This document shows, in pieces, positions 25,614-34,151 of a DNA stretch of 64,000 nucleotides. The stretch is taken from positions 376,048 to 440,047 of the forward strand of contig NZ_BMQK01000004.1 of NCBI RefSeq assembly GCF_014648075.1, in the 5' to 3' direction. Origin of the DNA: Streptomyces ruber. GTDB lineage: Bacteria; Actinomycetota; Actinomycetes; Streptomycetales; Streptomycetaceae. The position numbers were made by a program, and so were the translations under genes. Below the pieces are notes generated by a model, which was not told the DNA's origin, made no database searches, and saw nothing but the letters and a program-made list of their open reading frames with translations. The number at the start of each line of letters is the position of its first letter. Positions within the stretch are counted from its first letter, which is position 1.

Positions 25614-26750
25614 CTACCGGGGGGCCACCACCACGTACGGGGCCGGCTCCCGGTCGGTCGAGGCCATGAGGGCCGTGCGGACCACCACCGCCTGCTGGTC
25701 CGGGCAGTCGCGGAGCTTCCTGGGGGTGATGTGGACGACCGTGATGCCGAGGCGTTCCAGGTGATCGCGCCTGCGGGCGTACTCCGACCACACGGCGTCG
25801 GTGTCGTCGTCCTGGCGGGGCGCCCGGGTGTCGAGCTCGACGGCCACCGCGTGCTCCGGCCAGTACGCGTCCACGCCGCCCAGGTGCGGGCCGCCCGGCA
25901 GCGCGAGCTCGACGTTCCACACCGGGTCCGGCAGGCCGTGCTCCTCGACCATCCGGTAGAGGCGGTCCTCCGCGATGGCCCTGCCCTCGGCCAGCAGCGA
26001 GTCGACGGCGTCCACCACGTGGGGGCGGTGCAGCAGCCTGGCCCGGGTCAGTTCCCGTACCACCGCCGCCGCCTCGCAGTGGCCCGCGCGGACCGCCTCC
26101 GTCAGCAGACGGCGTACGGAGGCCCCGTCGTCCAGCTCCGCCACGGCGTCGGCGAGGGCGCGCGGCACCGGGGCGACCGGGACGTGGGCGCCCCCTGCCC
26201 GCGCCGGGCCGGACACCCGGGGAACGGCGATCTGCACCGGGGCGGGCAGCACGGGAACCCGCAGGACGTGCGCGCAGCCCGTCGAGCGCAGCCGGCGCAG
26301 CCGGGGCACCAGGACGTCGATCCGCTCCAGCGACAGCAGCGGGGGAGCGCAGGTGAACCCGTGCAGGGCGAGAGCGGCCAGGCCCGTCACCATCGCGTCC
26401 GTGTACTCGGCGGCATCGGCGGCGTCGGCGGCTGCGGTGGCTCCGGCGGCCGCGGTGGCGCCGGCGCGCGGGTCGCCGGCGCCGGGCTGGACCGGTACCC
26501 CGCCGGACTCCCGTGAGCGGGCCGCGTACAGCAGGACCGCGTGCAGACGCTCCTCCGGGGTGGGCGGGCCCGGGTGGAGCAGGTACACCCCCGGCAGGAT
26601 CTGCTGCCAGGGACCGCCGGGGCGGCACTGTTCGTTCGTCTCGGCGGGTGTGACGCCGTGGGTGCGCAGCTGGGCGGTGGTCAGCACCTGGCGCCTGATG
26701 CCGGTGAGGCGGGTCCGGGGACGGCGGGACAGCGGGGCGTCGTGGTTCAT
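25614..26750 (-). CDS. AbiEi-like winged-helix protein with a PD-(D/E)XK-type C-terminus
   Basis: A 378-residue protein. Residues 15-75 (RRQVLTTAQLRTHGVTPAE...LPGVYLLH) resemble the N-terminal winged-helix of AbiEi-type antitoxins. The middle is Ala-rich, with an EPxx-like insertion at about 110-130. The C-terminal 110 residues look like the DUF559/VSR endonuclease fold: Asp in LGGVDAYWPEH followed by AVAVELDTR, then VWSEYARRRDHLERLGI and VVHITPRKL. In family members this D...ExD pattern forms a nuclease-like site. No toxin (AbiEii nucleotidyltransferase) gene is next to it, so a toxin-antitoxin role is unsupported. These proteins are common and usually solitary in actinomycetes. Start ATG 26750 has only a weak ribosome site. 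Confidence 0.6.
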   Translation of the reverse strand: MNHDAPLSRRPRTRLTGIRRQVLTTAQLRTHGVTPAETNEQCRPGGPWQQILPGVYLLHPGPPTPEERLHAVLLYAARSRESGGVPVQPGAGDPRAGATAAAGATAAADAADAAEYTDAMVTGLAALALHGFTCAPPLLSLERIDVLVPRLRRLRSTGCAHVLRVPVLPAPVQIAVPRVSGPARAGGAHVPVAPVPRALADAVAELDDGASVRRLLTEAVRAGHCEAAAVVRELTRARLLHRPHVVDAVDSLLAEGRAIAEDRLYRMVEEHGLPDPVWNVELALPGGPHLGGVDAYWPEHAVAVELDTRAPRQDDDTDAVWSEYARRRDHLERLGITVVHITPRKLRDCPDQQAVVVRTALMASTDREPAPYVVVAPR

Positions 26751-26980
26751 GACCTGGAGTTTCCCGAGCCCGCCGGCTTCTCCGACCGCTGTTACACGCT
26801 CGTCGAAGGATCCGGACAAGCGCGGCTCCGCACCCGGGCGCCCGGGTGCCGGGAGCCGCTGGTCCGGGCGGGGAGCGGGGCACGTCACGGCTCTCCGCGC
26901 CCGTGTTTCGTAACGGCCGCGGCGGGGCGGCGCGTCAACCTCGCGTGCCCCGCCGCGGCCTCACGCGCGCGGCCGTACGG

Positions 26981-29557
26981 CTACCGTGCCGCCGCCGCGT
27001 CGCAGGCCTGCCCGCGCAGCGTCCGCGCCAGGTCGTCCCGCGCCTCCAGCACCAGCCTGCGCAGGGCCGGCGGGGCGTCCTCGTGCGCCGACAGCCAGGC
27101 GTCCGTGGCGGCGAGGGTGTCCGTGGAGTCCGCGAGGGACGGGAACAGCCCCCGCACCACGTCCATGCCGATCTGGATGGACCGCTCCCGCCACACCCGC
27201 TCGATCGCCGCGAAGTACTTCTCCGCGTACGGTGCGATCAGCTCCCGCTGGGACGGCTGCTCGAAGCCCGCGATCGTCGCCTCGACGAGGGCGTTGGACA
27301 GCGTGTCCGACTCCACGACCTGCGCCCACGCCTGCGCCTTGACCTCGGCCGAGGGCCGGGCGGCCAGACAGCGCACCTGGTGCCGCTTGCCGGACGCGGT
27401 GTCGTCGCGGGCCAGCTCGGCGGCGAGGACCCTCTCGTCGGCCTCCCCGTGCGCGGCCAGCGGCTCCAGGAACGCCCACCGCAGCTCCTGGTCCACCTCC
27501 AGGCCGTCGATCTTCTCGGTGCCCTCCATCAGCTCCCGCAGCAGCCGGAAGTCCTCCGGGCCCGCCGCGACCGAGGCGAAGAAGCGTGCCCAGGTGAGCT
27601 GGTGCTGGCTGCCGGGCGCCGCCGCGCGCAGCTCGCGCAGCGCGCCCTCGGCGAGCAGCCGGCCGCCCTCCGCGCGCCAGCCGGGCGCCGCGTAGTGCGT
27701 CAGCGCCGACCGCGCCCAGGCGTGCAGCATCTGCAGCACCCCGATGTCCGACTCGCGCCCCGCGAACCGCAGCACCAGGTCGACGAAGTCCCGCGCGGGC
27801 AGCAGCGCGTCCCTGGTCAGGTTCCACAGCGCCGACCAGCACAGCGCCCGGGCGAGCGGGTCGGTGACGTTCCCGAGGTGCTCGCGCAGCGTCGCCAGCG
27901 ACGCCTCGTCGAAGCGGATCTTGCAGTACGTGAGGTCGTCGTCGTTGACCAGCACCAGCTCGGGCGCCTCGGCCCCCGCCAGCTCCGTCACGACCGTACG
28001 CGCCCCGTGCACGTCGGCCTCCGCGCGCGCGTACCGCTCCAGGGACCCCTTCCCGTCACGCCGGTACAGGCCCACGGCCACCCGGTGCGGCCGCAGCTCC
28101 GGGTGCGACTCGGGCGCCTCCTGGACGACCGCCAGCTCGTCGATCCGGCCCTCGGCGTCGAGGAGCACCTGCGGGGTGAGGGAGTTGACGCCGGCGGTCT
28201 GCAACCATGACCGCGACCAGGCAGTCATGTCGCGCCCGGAGGTCTCCTCCAGCACCGACAGCAGGTCACCGAGGCGCGTGTTGCCGTACGCGTGGCGCTT
28301 GAAGTAGCGCCGCGCGCCGTCCAGGAAGGCGTCCTGGCCGACGTACGCCACGAGCTGCTTGAGCACGGAGGCGCCCTTGGCGTAGGTGATGCCGTCGAAG
28401 TTGAGCTTCGCGGCCTCCAGGTCGGGGATGTCGGCCGTGACCGGGTGCGTGGAGGGCAGCTGGTCGGCGCGGTACGCCCAGGCCTTGCGGTTGTTGGCGA
28501 AGGTGATCCAGCCGTCGGTGAACCGGGTCGCCCCGACCATCGAGAAGGAGCCCATGAAGTCCGCGAAGGACTCCTTGAGCCACAGGTCGTCCCACCACAC
28601 CATGGTCACCAGGTCGCCGAACCACATGTGCGCCATCTCGTGCAGGATCACGTTCGCCCGGCGCTCGTACGACGCCTGCGTGACCTTTCCGCGGAAGATG
28701 AACTCCTCGCGGAAGGTGACCATCCCGGGGTTCTCCATGGCGCCGAGGTTGTACTCGGGCACGAACGCCTGGTCGTACTTCCCGAACGGGTACGGGTAGT
28801 CGAAGTGGTCGTGGAAGAAGTCCAGGCCCTGCTTGGTGACGAGGAAGACGTCGTCGGCGTCGAAGTGCGGGGCGAGGCCCTTGCGGCACATCGCGCCCAG
28901 CGGGATCTCCAGCCGCGTCCCGTCCTCGAACGTCCGCTCGTAGGTGTCCGTCACGTAGTGGTACGGGCCCGCCACGACCGCCGTGATGTACGTGGAGATC
29001 GGCTTCGTCTCCGCGAACCGCCACACCCCGTCGTGCCGCTCACCGACGCCGTTGCTCCACACCGTCCAGCCCTCGGGCGCCCGGACCTCGAAGCGGAACG
29101 GAGCCTTCAGGTCCGGCTGCTCGAAGTTGGCGAAGACCCGGCGCGAGTCGGCCGGCTCGTACTGGGTGTAGAGGTAGACCTCGCCGTCCTCCGGGTCGAC
29201 GAAGCGGTGCATGCCCTCGCCCGTGCGGGAGTACGCGCACTGGGCGTCGACCACCAGCTCGTTGTCGGGGGCGAGGTCCTCCAGCACGATCCGCGTGCCG
29301 TCGAAGACCTCGCTCGGGTCGAGGTCCTTGCCGTTCAGGGACACCGCGGTGACGCTCGGCGCGATCAGGTCGGCGAAGCTGGTGGCGCCCGGGTCCGAGC
29401 ACCGGAAGCGGATGGTGGTCACCGAACGGAAGGTGCGCGGCCCCGGTCCGGCGTCACCGACGGCGGACCGCAGGTCGAGCGACACCTCGTACCCGTCGAC
29501 GGACAGCAGCGCGGCCCGCTCCCGGGCCTCGTCGCGGGACAGATTCTCACCGGGCAC
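26981..29557 (-). CDS. Second aminopeptidase N (M1 family)
   Basis: An 858-residue M1 aminopeptidase, parallel to pepN at 17499-20072 over its whole length. It carries GAMEN (in LGAMENPGMVTF) and the zinc site HEMAH-x18-E near residue 306. The TRL-type C-terminus (ARDDLARTLRGQA) matches that of its paralogue (SRAGVERALKAQGA). The GTG at 29557 has AGGGAG upstream. Conservation of the catalytic motifs argues for an active enzyme, perhaps with a different peptide preference. It is divergent from the thiol oxidoreductase gene. Confidence 0.95.
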   Translation of the reverse strand: MPGENLSRDEARERAALLSVDGYEVSLDLRSAVGDAGPGPRTFRSVTTIRFRCSDPGATSFADLIAPSVTAVSLNGKDLDPSEVFDGTRIVLEDLAPDNELVVDAQCAYSRTGEGMHRFVDPEDGEVYLYTQYEPADSRRVFANFEQPDLKAPFRFEVRAPEGWTVWSNGVGERHDGVWRFAETKPISTYITAVVAGPYHYVTDTYERTFEDGTRLEIPLGAMCRKGLAPHFDADDVFLVTKQGLDFFHDHFDYPYPFGKYDQAFVPEYNLGAMENPGMVTFREEFIFRGKVTQASYERRANVILHEMAHMWFGDLVTMVWWDDLWLKESFADFMGSFSMVGATRFTDGWITFANNRKAWAYRADQLPSTHPVTADIPDLEAAKLNFDGITYAKGASVLKQLVAYVGQDAFLDGARRYFKRHAYGNTRLGDLLSVLEETSGRDMTAWSRSWLQTAGVNSLTPQVLLDAEGRIDELAVVQEAPESHPELRPHRVAVGLYRRDGKGSLERYARAEADVHGARTVVTELAGAEAPELVLVNDDDLTYCKIRFDEASLATLREHLGNVTDPLARALCWSALWNLTRDALLPARDFVDLVLRFAGRESDIGVLQMLHAWARSALTHYAAPGWRAEGGRLLAEGALRELRAAAPGSQHQLTWARFFASVAAGPEDFRLLRELMEGTEKIDGLEVDQELRWAFLEPLAAHGEADERVLAAELARDDTASGKRHQVRCLAARPSAEVKAQAWAQVVESDTLSNALVEATIAGFEQPSQRELIAPYAEKYFAAIERVWRERSIQIGMDVVRGLFPSLADSTDTLAATDAWLSAHEDAPPALRRLVLEARDDLARTLRGQACDAAAAR

Positions 29558-29661
29558 GGCGCCACTCCCTCGGTTGGTGCACGACATGTGGACAGGGCCG
29601 ATCCTCCCATGCGCTCCTGACACCGGACAGCGGGCGGGGGCGCGCGGCGCGGGAACGGCAC

Positions 29662-29690
29662 GGGAATGGCGCGGGCGTGTGACGGTGTTG
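29662..29690 (+). promoter_or_regulatory. SigR-type promoter of the thiol oxidoreductase gene
   Basis: GGGAAT (29662-29667), a 19-base spacer and GTTG (29687-29690) match the SigR consensus GGAAT-N18/19-GTT closely. The element lies 33 bases before the ATG of a thiol oxidoreductase whose mycobacterial homologue is controlled by the SigR orthologue SigH. Motif, position and gene function agree. Confidence 0.72.
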
Positions 29691-29722
29691 CCCGGAGAAA
29701 AGACCGTCTTCCTAGGAGCGCC

Positions 29723-30406
29723 ATGTCCGAGCAGTCCGCCGCGACGACCTCCCCCACGTCCTCGGGTTCCTCCGGCAAGACCCCCGTGGACTTCTGGTTC
29801 GACCCGCTGTGCCCGTGGGCCTGGATGACCTCGCGCTGGGTCCTGGAGGTCGAGAAGGTCCGCGACATCGAGGTCCGCTGGCACCTGATGAGCCTGGCCG
29901 TCCTCAACGAGGACAAGCTCGACGAGCTCCCCGAGGAGTACCGGGAGATGCTGGAGAAGAAGGCGTGGGGCCCGGTGCGGGTCGTCATCGCCGCCCAGCA
30001 GGAGCACGGCGCCGAGGTGCTCGGCGACCTCTACACGGCGCTCGGCACCCGCGTCCACAACCAGGGCGAGGGCATCGAGAAGGAGGTCGTCGCCCGGGCG
30101 CTCGCGGACGTCGGCCTGCCCGAGTCCCTGATGGACCACTGGGACGCCACCCCGTACGAGCAGGAGCTGCGCGCCTCCCACAAGGAGGGCATCGACAAGG
30201 TCGGCCAGGAGGTGGGCACGCCGGTCATCGCGGTCCCCGGCGCCGACGGCGAGCAGATCGCCTTCTTCGGCCCGGTCGTCACCCCGGCGCCCAAGGGCGA
30301 GGAGGCGGCCAGGCTGTGGGACGGCACCCTGATGGTCGCCTCGATCCCGGGCTTCTACGAGATCAAGCGCACGCGCACGAAGGGGCCGGACTTCAGCAAT
30401 CTGTGA
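29723..30406 (+). CDS. Mycothiol-dependent nitroreductase-like DsbA-fold oxidoreductase (Rv2466c family)
   Basis: A 227-residue thioredoxin-fold protein of the actinobacterial Rv2466c group. After a Ser/Thr-rich 20-residue N-terminus the first strand runs into DFWFDPLCPWAW (23-34), placing the active-site cysteine at Cys30. M. tuberculosis Rv2466c has CPWC; here the second cysteine is Ala33, so it would work as a single-cysteine enzyme. The C-terminal cis-proline loop GTPVIAVPGA is intact. Family members use mycothiol to reduce disulfides or nitro compounds. ATG 29723 has AGGAG. A SigR-type promoter lies directly upstream, pointing to the disulfide-stress regulon. Confidence 0.86.
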   Translation: MSEQSAATTSPTSSGSSGKTPVDFWFDPLCPWAWMTSRWVLEVEKVRDIEVRWHLMSLAVLNEDKLDELPEEYREMLEKKAWGPVRVVIAAQQEHGAEVLGDLYTALGTRVHNQGEGIEKEVVARALADVGLPESLMDHWDATPYEQELRASHKEGIDKVGQEVGTPVIAVPGADGEQIAFFGPVVTPAPKGEEAARLWDGTLMVASIPGFYEIKRTRTKGPDFSNL

Positions 30407-30421
30407 GCGGCCGGGCGCAGG

Positions 30422-30634
30422 TCAGTCCGGTTCCGGTATCCGGATGTGCCGGTCACCGTAGCCCGCGCACTGGCGCAGTCCCGTGCGGACGTGCCGGCAC
30501 CCTGGTGCCTCGCACATGCGGTAGTCGTCGACGTTCCTCTTCACGAGGCGGTCCTTGAGCCACTCCTTCTCGTCCCGGGTCAGCTCACGATGCGGTTCCC
30601 GGGAGTCGCAGGTGTGGCACGGCAGTATCGGCAT
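30422..30634 (-). CDS. Small Cys-rich probable zinc-binding protein
   Basis: A 70-residue protein with CHTC at residues 6-9 and a second cluster CEAPGCRH at about 41-48 followed by another cysteine near 55. This spacing suggests one zinc-ribbon-like site. The remainder is charged and helical (ELTRDEKEWLKDRLVKR). I do not recognise a named family. It lies downstream of the sodF terminator on the same strand and converges with the thiol oxidoreductase gene, whose stop is 15 bases away. No strong ribosome site is evident before the ATG at 30634. Codon use is normal for the genome. Confidence 0.6.
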   Translation of the reverse strand: MPILPCHTCDSREPHRELTRDEKEWLKDRLVKRNVDDYRMCEAPGCRHVRTGLRQCAGYGDRHIRIPEPD

Positions 30635-30682
30635 GACGTCACCATGCAGCGGAGCTGCGGCTACCGGAAGTACCGCGCACGA

Positions 30683-30717
30683 GGGAGCCCCGCGAGTCAC
30701 GACCTCGCGGGGCTCCC
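30683..30717. terminator. Strong terminator at the end of the sodF transcript
   Basis: Perfect 14-base arms (30683-30696 and 30704-30717) with a seven-base loop. On the minus strand this ends the sodF message about 60-95 bases after its stop codon. It would also form the 3' end of the expected s-SodF RNA. Confidence 0.85.
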
Positions 30718-30779
30718 CCCTTTCCGCCTGCCCGGTGAGCGGTGAGAAGACGATCACGAGCAGGACGACTCGCGGCCCC
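30683..30779 (-). ncRNA. Probable s-SodF sRNA from the sodF 3' UTR
   Basis: In S. coelicolor the 3' UTR of sodF (SCO2633) is known to yield a stable sRNA of about 90 nt that base-pairs near the 5' end of sodN mRNA and lowers nickel SOD synthesis when nickel is scarce. Here the corresponding 3' UTR, from the stop codon to the 14-bp terminator, is 97 nt, the right size and position. I cannot check pairing because sodN is not in the window. Its presence is inferred from synteny and length. Confidence 0.5.
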
Positions 30780-31421
30780 TCAGGGAGCCAGCAGCAGCAC
30801 GTCCGCGCGGGACTTGGCGGCCTCGTACCGCCGGGCCACGTCCTGCCAGTTGACGACCTGCCACATGGCCTCGATGAAGTCGACCTTCTGGTTCCTGTAC
30901 TGCAGGTAGAAGGCGTGCTCCCAGGCGTCGAAGACGAGGATCGGGACCGAGCCCTGGCCGACGTTGCCCTGGTGGTCGTAGACCTGCTCGACGACGAGGC
31001 GCCCGCTGAGCGGCTCGTACGCCAGCACGCCCCAGCCGGAGCCCTGCGTGGTGGCCGCCGCCTTCGACAACTGGGCCTTGAACCCGGCGAAGGAACCGAA
31101 TGACTCGGCGATCGCGTCGGCGAGCTCGCCCACACCGTCGACCGCCAGCGGCTCACCGCCGCCGTCGCCGGTCATGTTGTGCCAGTAGATGGAGTGCAGG
31201 ATGTGGCCGGAGAGGTGAAAGGCCAGGCTCTTCTCCAGGCCGTTGATCGAACCCCACGCATCCTTGTCCCGCGCCTCCGCGATCTGCTCCAGCGTGTCGT
31301 TCGCGCCCTTCACGTACGCCGCGTGGTGCTTGTCGTGGTGCAGCTCGATGATCTCCGGGCTGATCACGGGCGCGAGCGCGGAGTAGTCGTACGGCAGTTC
31401 AGGGAGTGTGTAGATGGGCAT
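30780..31421 (-). CDS. sodF: Iron/zinc-type superoxide dismutase
   Basis: A 213-residue Fe/Mn-family superoxide dismutase. The metal ligands are His28, His76, Asp165 and His169, the last two in FDAWEHAFY. It converts superoxide to peroxide in the cytosol. Start ATG 31421 is standard ([16 protein letters not shown]). A palindromic pair TTGCAA-N5-TTGCAA lies 24 bases upstream of the start and matches the box of the nickel-responsive Fur-family repressor Nur. In S. coelicolor Nur represses sodF when nickel is present, while nickel SodN takes over. The 3' UTR probably produces an sRNA that completes this switch. Confidence 0.97.
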   Translation of the reverse strand: MPIYTLPELPYDYSALAPVISPEIIELHHDKHHAAYVKGANDTLEQIAEARDKDAWGSINGLEKSLAFHLSGHILHSIYWHNMTGDGGGEPLAVDGVGELADAIAESFGSFAGFKAQLSKAAATTQGSGWGVLAYEPLSGRLVVEQVYDHQGNVGQGSVPILVFDAWEHAFYLQYRNQKVDFIEAMWQVVNWQDVARRYEAAKSRADVLLLAP

Positions 31422-31444
31422 GGCAGGTCCTCTCCGACCTCTTA

Positions 31445-31461
31445 TTGCAATCTACTTGCAA
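31445..31461. promoter_or_regulatory. Nur box controlling sodF
   Basis: TTGCAA-TCTAC-TTGCAA at 31445-31461. Each TTGCAA is itself a palindrome, so the site is symmetric. It fits the published tTGCaa-N5-ttGCAA Nur consensus and overlaps the expected sodF core promoter. Confidence 0.85.
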
Positions 31462-31529
31462 CTGCACGCTAGCAGCAACAGGGTGGGCGGGGCGGGACCC
31501 GGCGCGTACGAACGACCCCCGCGCACGCG

Positions 31530-31565
31530 AAAGGGCCCTCGCACGCGACCGTGCGAGGGCCCTTC
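31530..31565. terminator. Terminator of the APC permease gene
   Basis: Arms of at least 14 bases (AAGGGCCCTCGCAC at 31531-31544 with its complement at 31551-31564) around a six-base loop, about 50 bases past the leftward permease stop and upstream of the sodF promoter. Confidence 0.82.
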
Positions 31566-31613
31566 GGAGTCGCTGACGTCGAACTGTGCGTTCCGGGGAG
31601 GGAGGGGCGTGCG

Positions 31614-33020
31614 TCAGCTCTTCGCGCGCGCCCTCTGCCGCGTGTACCCGATGGCCGCCAGGACCAGCGTCATCCCGCCCGACGCGTACAGCTGCACCCG
31701 CGTGTCCGGCTCCCGCGCCATCAGCACGAGCACCGCGACCATGCCCGCCATCGCCACATAGGTGAGCACCGGGAACGCCCACATCCGCACGACCAGCTTC
31801 TCGGGCGCCTCCCGCTCCAGCCGGCGCCGCAGCAGGAGCTGGGAGATCGCGATCATGAACCACACGACGAGGATCACCGCGCCGACCATGTTCAGCAGCC
31901 AGGGGAAGACGTCGTCCGGCCGCCAGTAGCTCAGCAGGACGCACACGAAGCCGAACGCGCTGGAGGCGACCACAGCCGCGCGCGGCACCCCGCCCGAGAG
32001 CCTGGCCAGCGCCTTCGGGCCCTGTCCGCGCCGCACCAGCGAGTGGACCATGCGGGACGAGCCGTAGATGTTGGCGTTCATCGCCGACAGCAGCGCGACC
32101 AGCACGACCACGTTCATCAGCTGTCCGGCGCCGGGGATGCCGAGCTGTTCGAGCGCGGCGACGTAGGGACCCTGCTCGACGACCGCCGGCGAGTCCCACG
32201 GGACGAGCGTGACGACGACCGCCATCGAGCCGACGTAGAAGAACGCGATGCGCCACATCGCCGTACGGACCGCGCTTGCGACGCCCCGGACCGGGTTCTC
32301 GGACTCGGCCGCCGCGATCGTCACGGTCTCCAGTCCGCCGTACGCGAACAGCGACGCGAGCAGCCCTATGACCAGGCCCTCGCTGCCGTTCGGCAGGAAG
32401 CCGCCCTCGCCGGTGAGGTTGCTCAAGCCGGGCGAGTCCGTGCCGGGCAGCACGCCGGCGACCGCCAGCACGCCCAGCGCCAGGAACAGGACGATGGCGC
32501 CGACCTTCAGCGCCGCGAACCAGAACTCGAACTCGCCGAAGTTCTTCACCGCGGCCAGGTTCGTGCCCAGGAACACCACCATGAACAGCGCCACCCACAC
32601 CCACTCGGGCGTCCCCGGCAGCCAGCCGGTCACGATCTTGGCGGCGCCGATGGCCTCCAGGCCGACCGCGGTGCACATCAGCACCCAGAAGGCCCAGCCC
32701 GCGGTGAAGCCCGCCCAGGGGCCGATGGCCCGCTCCGCGTGGGACGAGAAGGAGCCGGACGACGGATACGCGGCCGACATCTCGCCGAGCATCCGCATCA
32801 CCAGCATGACGAGCAGGCCGGACAGCGCGTACGCGACGACGATCGACGGGCCGGCGGCGGCGATGCCCGCCCCGGAGCCGACGAACAGGCCCGCGCCGAT
32901 CACCCCGCCCAGGGCGATCATCGACAGATGCCGCTGCTTCAGGCCGTGGGGAAGAGAGGCGTCCGCGGCCGGGGGCTCCGGCGCGGCCTCGGGGGTGGTG
33001 CGAGAGGAGCGGGAGGGCAT
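31614..33020 (-). CDS. APC-family amino acid permease
   Basis: A 468-residue, roughly 12-helix amino acid permease of the AAT group (GABA/aromatic/Lys permease-like). The first helix begins with HGLKQRHLSMIALGGVIGAG, the family consensus, followed by GLFVGSG. The MRMLGEMSAAYPSSGSF loop after helix 2 is also characteristic. It should import an amino acid by proton symport; specificity is not readable. The start is placed at ATG 33020. There is no good ribosome site, but earlier codons give Arg/Pro-rich sequence. A second permease of the same group is at 37861-39282. Confidence 0.93.
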   Translation of the reverse strand: MPSRSSRTTPEAAPEPPAADASLPHGLKQRHLSMIALGGVIGAGLFVGSGAGIAAAGPSIVVAYALSGLLVMLVMRMLGEMSAAYPSSGSFSSHAERAIGPWAGFTAGWAFWVLMCTAVGLEAIGAAKIVTGWLPGTPEWVWVALFMVVFLGTNLAAVKNFGEFEFWFAALKVGAIVLFLALGVLAVAGVLPGTDSPGLSNLTGEGGFLPNGSEGLVIGLLASLFAYGGLETVTIAAAESENPVRGVASAVRTAMWRIAFFYVGSMAVVVTLVPWDSPAVVEQGPYVAALEQLGIPGAGQLMNVVVLVALLSAMNANIYGSSRMVHSLVRRGQGPKALARLSGGVPRAAVVASSAFGFVCVLLSYWRPDDVFPWLLNMVGAVILVVWFMIAISQLLLRRRLEREAPEKLVVRMWAFPVLTYVAMAGMVAVLVLMAREPDTRVQLYASGGMTLVLAAIGYTRQRARAKS

Positions 33021-33416
33021 AGAGGGACGTCCGTTACGTGTGCGGTTTCTTGTACTAGGGCAAAAACGCGGCCAGTCTGGTGGGCCTGCACGGCCGGAAG
33101 GTACAGCTGACCAGCATCTGGACGTCCACGTTACGGAATGTTCACGTCCGTTCACGTCATGAGAACCGCCGGACGGTGCTGAACGGTGATCTTTGGCGGG
33201 ACCCTACAGGCGCCGTCCGTCGCACCCACGCGGGCGCGGAGTCCCTGCCTCAGTGACCGGCATCACGCCGGGCCGGGTGTAAGCGGTGCTCTTTGTGCGG
33301 AGCCCACCAAGCCGTGCGTCCACCCTTTGTCAAGCGGTGATGGTGGTCGGCGTCACCGCCCTGGGATAGCGTCACGGTGTCTCCCGACCGTCTCCCTTGC
33401 CGAGGTGAGCCCCAAC
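33021..33416. other. 396-base divergent region between permease gene and bioY
   Basis: No gene is visible. The region contains adjacent direct repeats GTTCACGTCC/GTTCACGTCA at 33140-33159 and a stretch of lower GC near 33040-33060 that probably holds the permease promoter. Upstream of bioY I see GGATAGCGT at 33363-33371 as a possible -10 region. Confidence 0.4.
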
Positions 33417-34037
33417 ATGAGCACCGCTGCCACATCCGCCCGCCCGGGCGAGGTTCTCGCCGACCTGCTGCCGTCCCCCAGGCTCTCGGCCTTGGCCGCG
33501 CAGGGCCGCACCGCCGCCCTGCTCCGCGACGTCGCGCTCGTGGCCGGCGGTGCCGTGCTCACCGGTGTCGCCGCCCAGATCGCGGTGCCGGTCCCGGGCT
33601 CCCCGGTGCCGGTGACGGGCCAGACCTTCGCGGCGCTGCTGGTGGGCACCGCCCTCGGCGCCCGTCGCGGCTTCCTGTCTCTCGCCCTGTATGCGCTGGT
33701 CGGCATGGCCGGTATGCCGTGGTTCGCCGAGGGCGGCTCGGGCATGGGCGCCCCGGCCTTCGGTTACATCCTCGGCATGATGCTGGCCGCCACCGTGGTG
33801 GGCGCGCTCGCCCGGCGCGGCGGTGACCGTTCGACGCTGCGCACCGCGGGCACGATGCTCGTCGGCGAGGCGATCATCTACGCGATAGGCGTGCCGTACC
33901 TGGCCCTCGCCACCGACATGTCGCTGACCGCCGCCGTCGCGGCCGGCCTGACCCCGTTCCTGATCGGCGACGCGCTGAAGGCGGCGCTGGCGATGGGCGT
34001 GCTGCCGACGGCCTGGAAGTTCGCCGCGCGCGGCTGA
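33417..34037 (+). CDS. bioY: BioY biotin transporter substrate-binding subunit
   Basis: A 206-residue membrane protein of the BioY family, the substrate-capturing S component of ECF-type vitamin transporters. About six helices are visible from residue 38. VPVPGSPVPVTGQTFAALL and LGARRGFLSLALYALVG are the conserved BioY loops, and the GSGMGAPAFGYILG helix follows. No EcfA/EcfT genes are adjacent, so it either works alone, as some BioY proteins do, or shares a remote energising module. ATG 33417 has a GAGGTGAG site. A long terminator hairpin directly follows. Confidence 0.95.
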   Translation: MSTAATSARPGEVLADLLPSPRLSALAAQGRTAALLRDVALVAGGAVLTGVAAQIAVPVPGSPVPVTGQTFAALLVGTALGARRGFLSLALYALVGMAGMPWFAEGGSGMGAPAFGYILGMMLAATVVGALARRGGDRSTLRTAGTMLVGEAIIYAIGVPYLALATDMSLTAAVAAGLTPFLIGDALKAALAMGVLPTAWKFAARG

Positions 34038-34059
34038 GCACTCCGACCGTTCCGGTCTG

Positions 34060-34098
34060 CCGGAAGGGCCCGCGGCGTCACGCCGCGGGCCCTTCCGG
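34060..34098. terminator. Strong terminator after bioY
   Basis: A perfect 18-bp stem (34060-34077 with 34081-34098) and a three-base loop, 23 bases past the bioY stop. It may also serve the convergent surface protein gene. Confidence 0.9.
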
Positions 34099-34151
34099 CA
34101 TTTCTCGGCATGTTCCCGCCGCCGTCGCACTCCGGTGGCGGCGGCGAGTCC

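Noticed and set aside
25614..26750. Complete type IV toxin-antitoxin system
   Set aside because: No toxin gene adjacent on either side.
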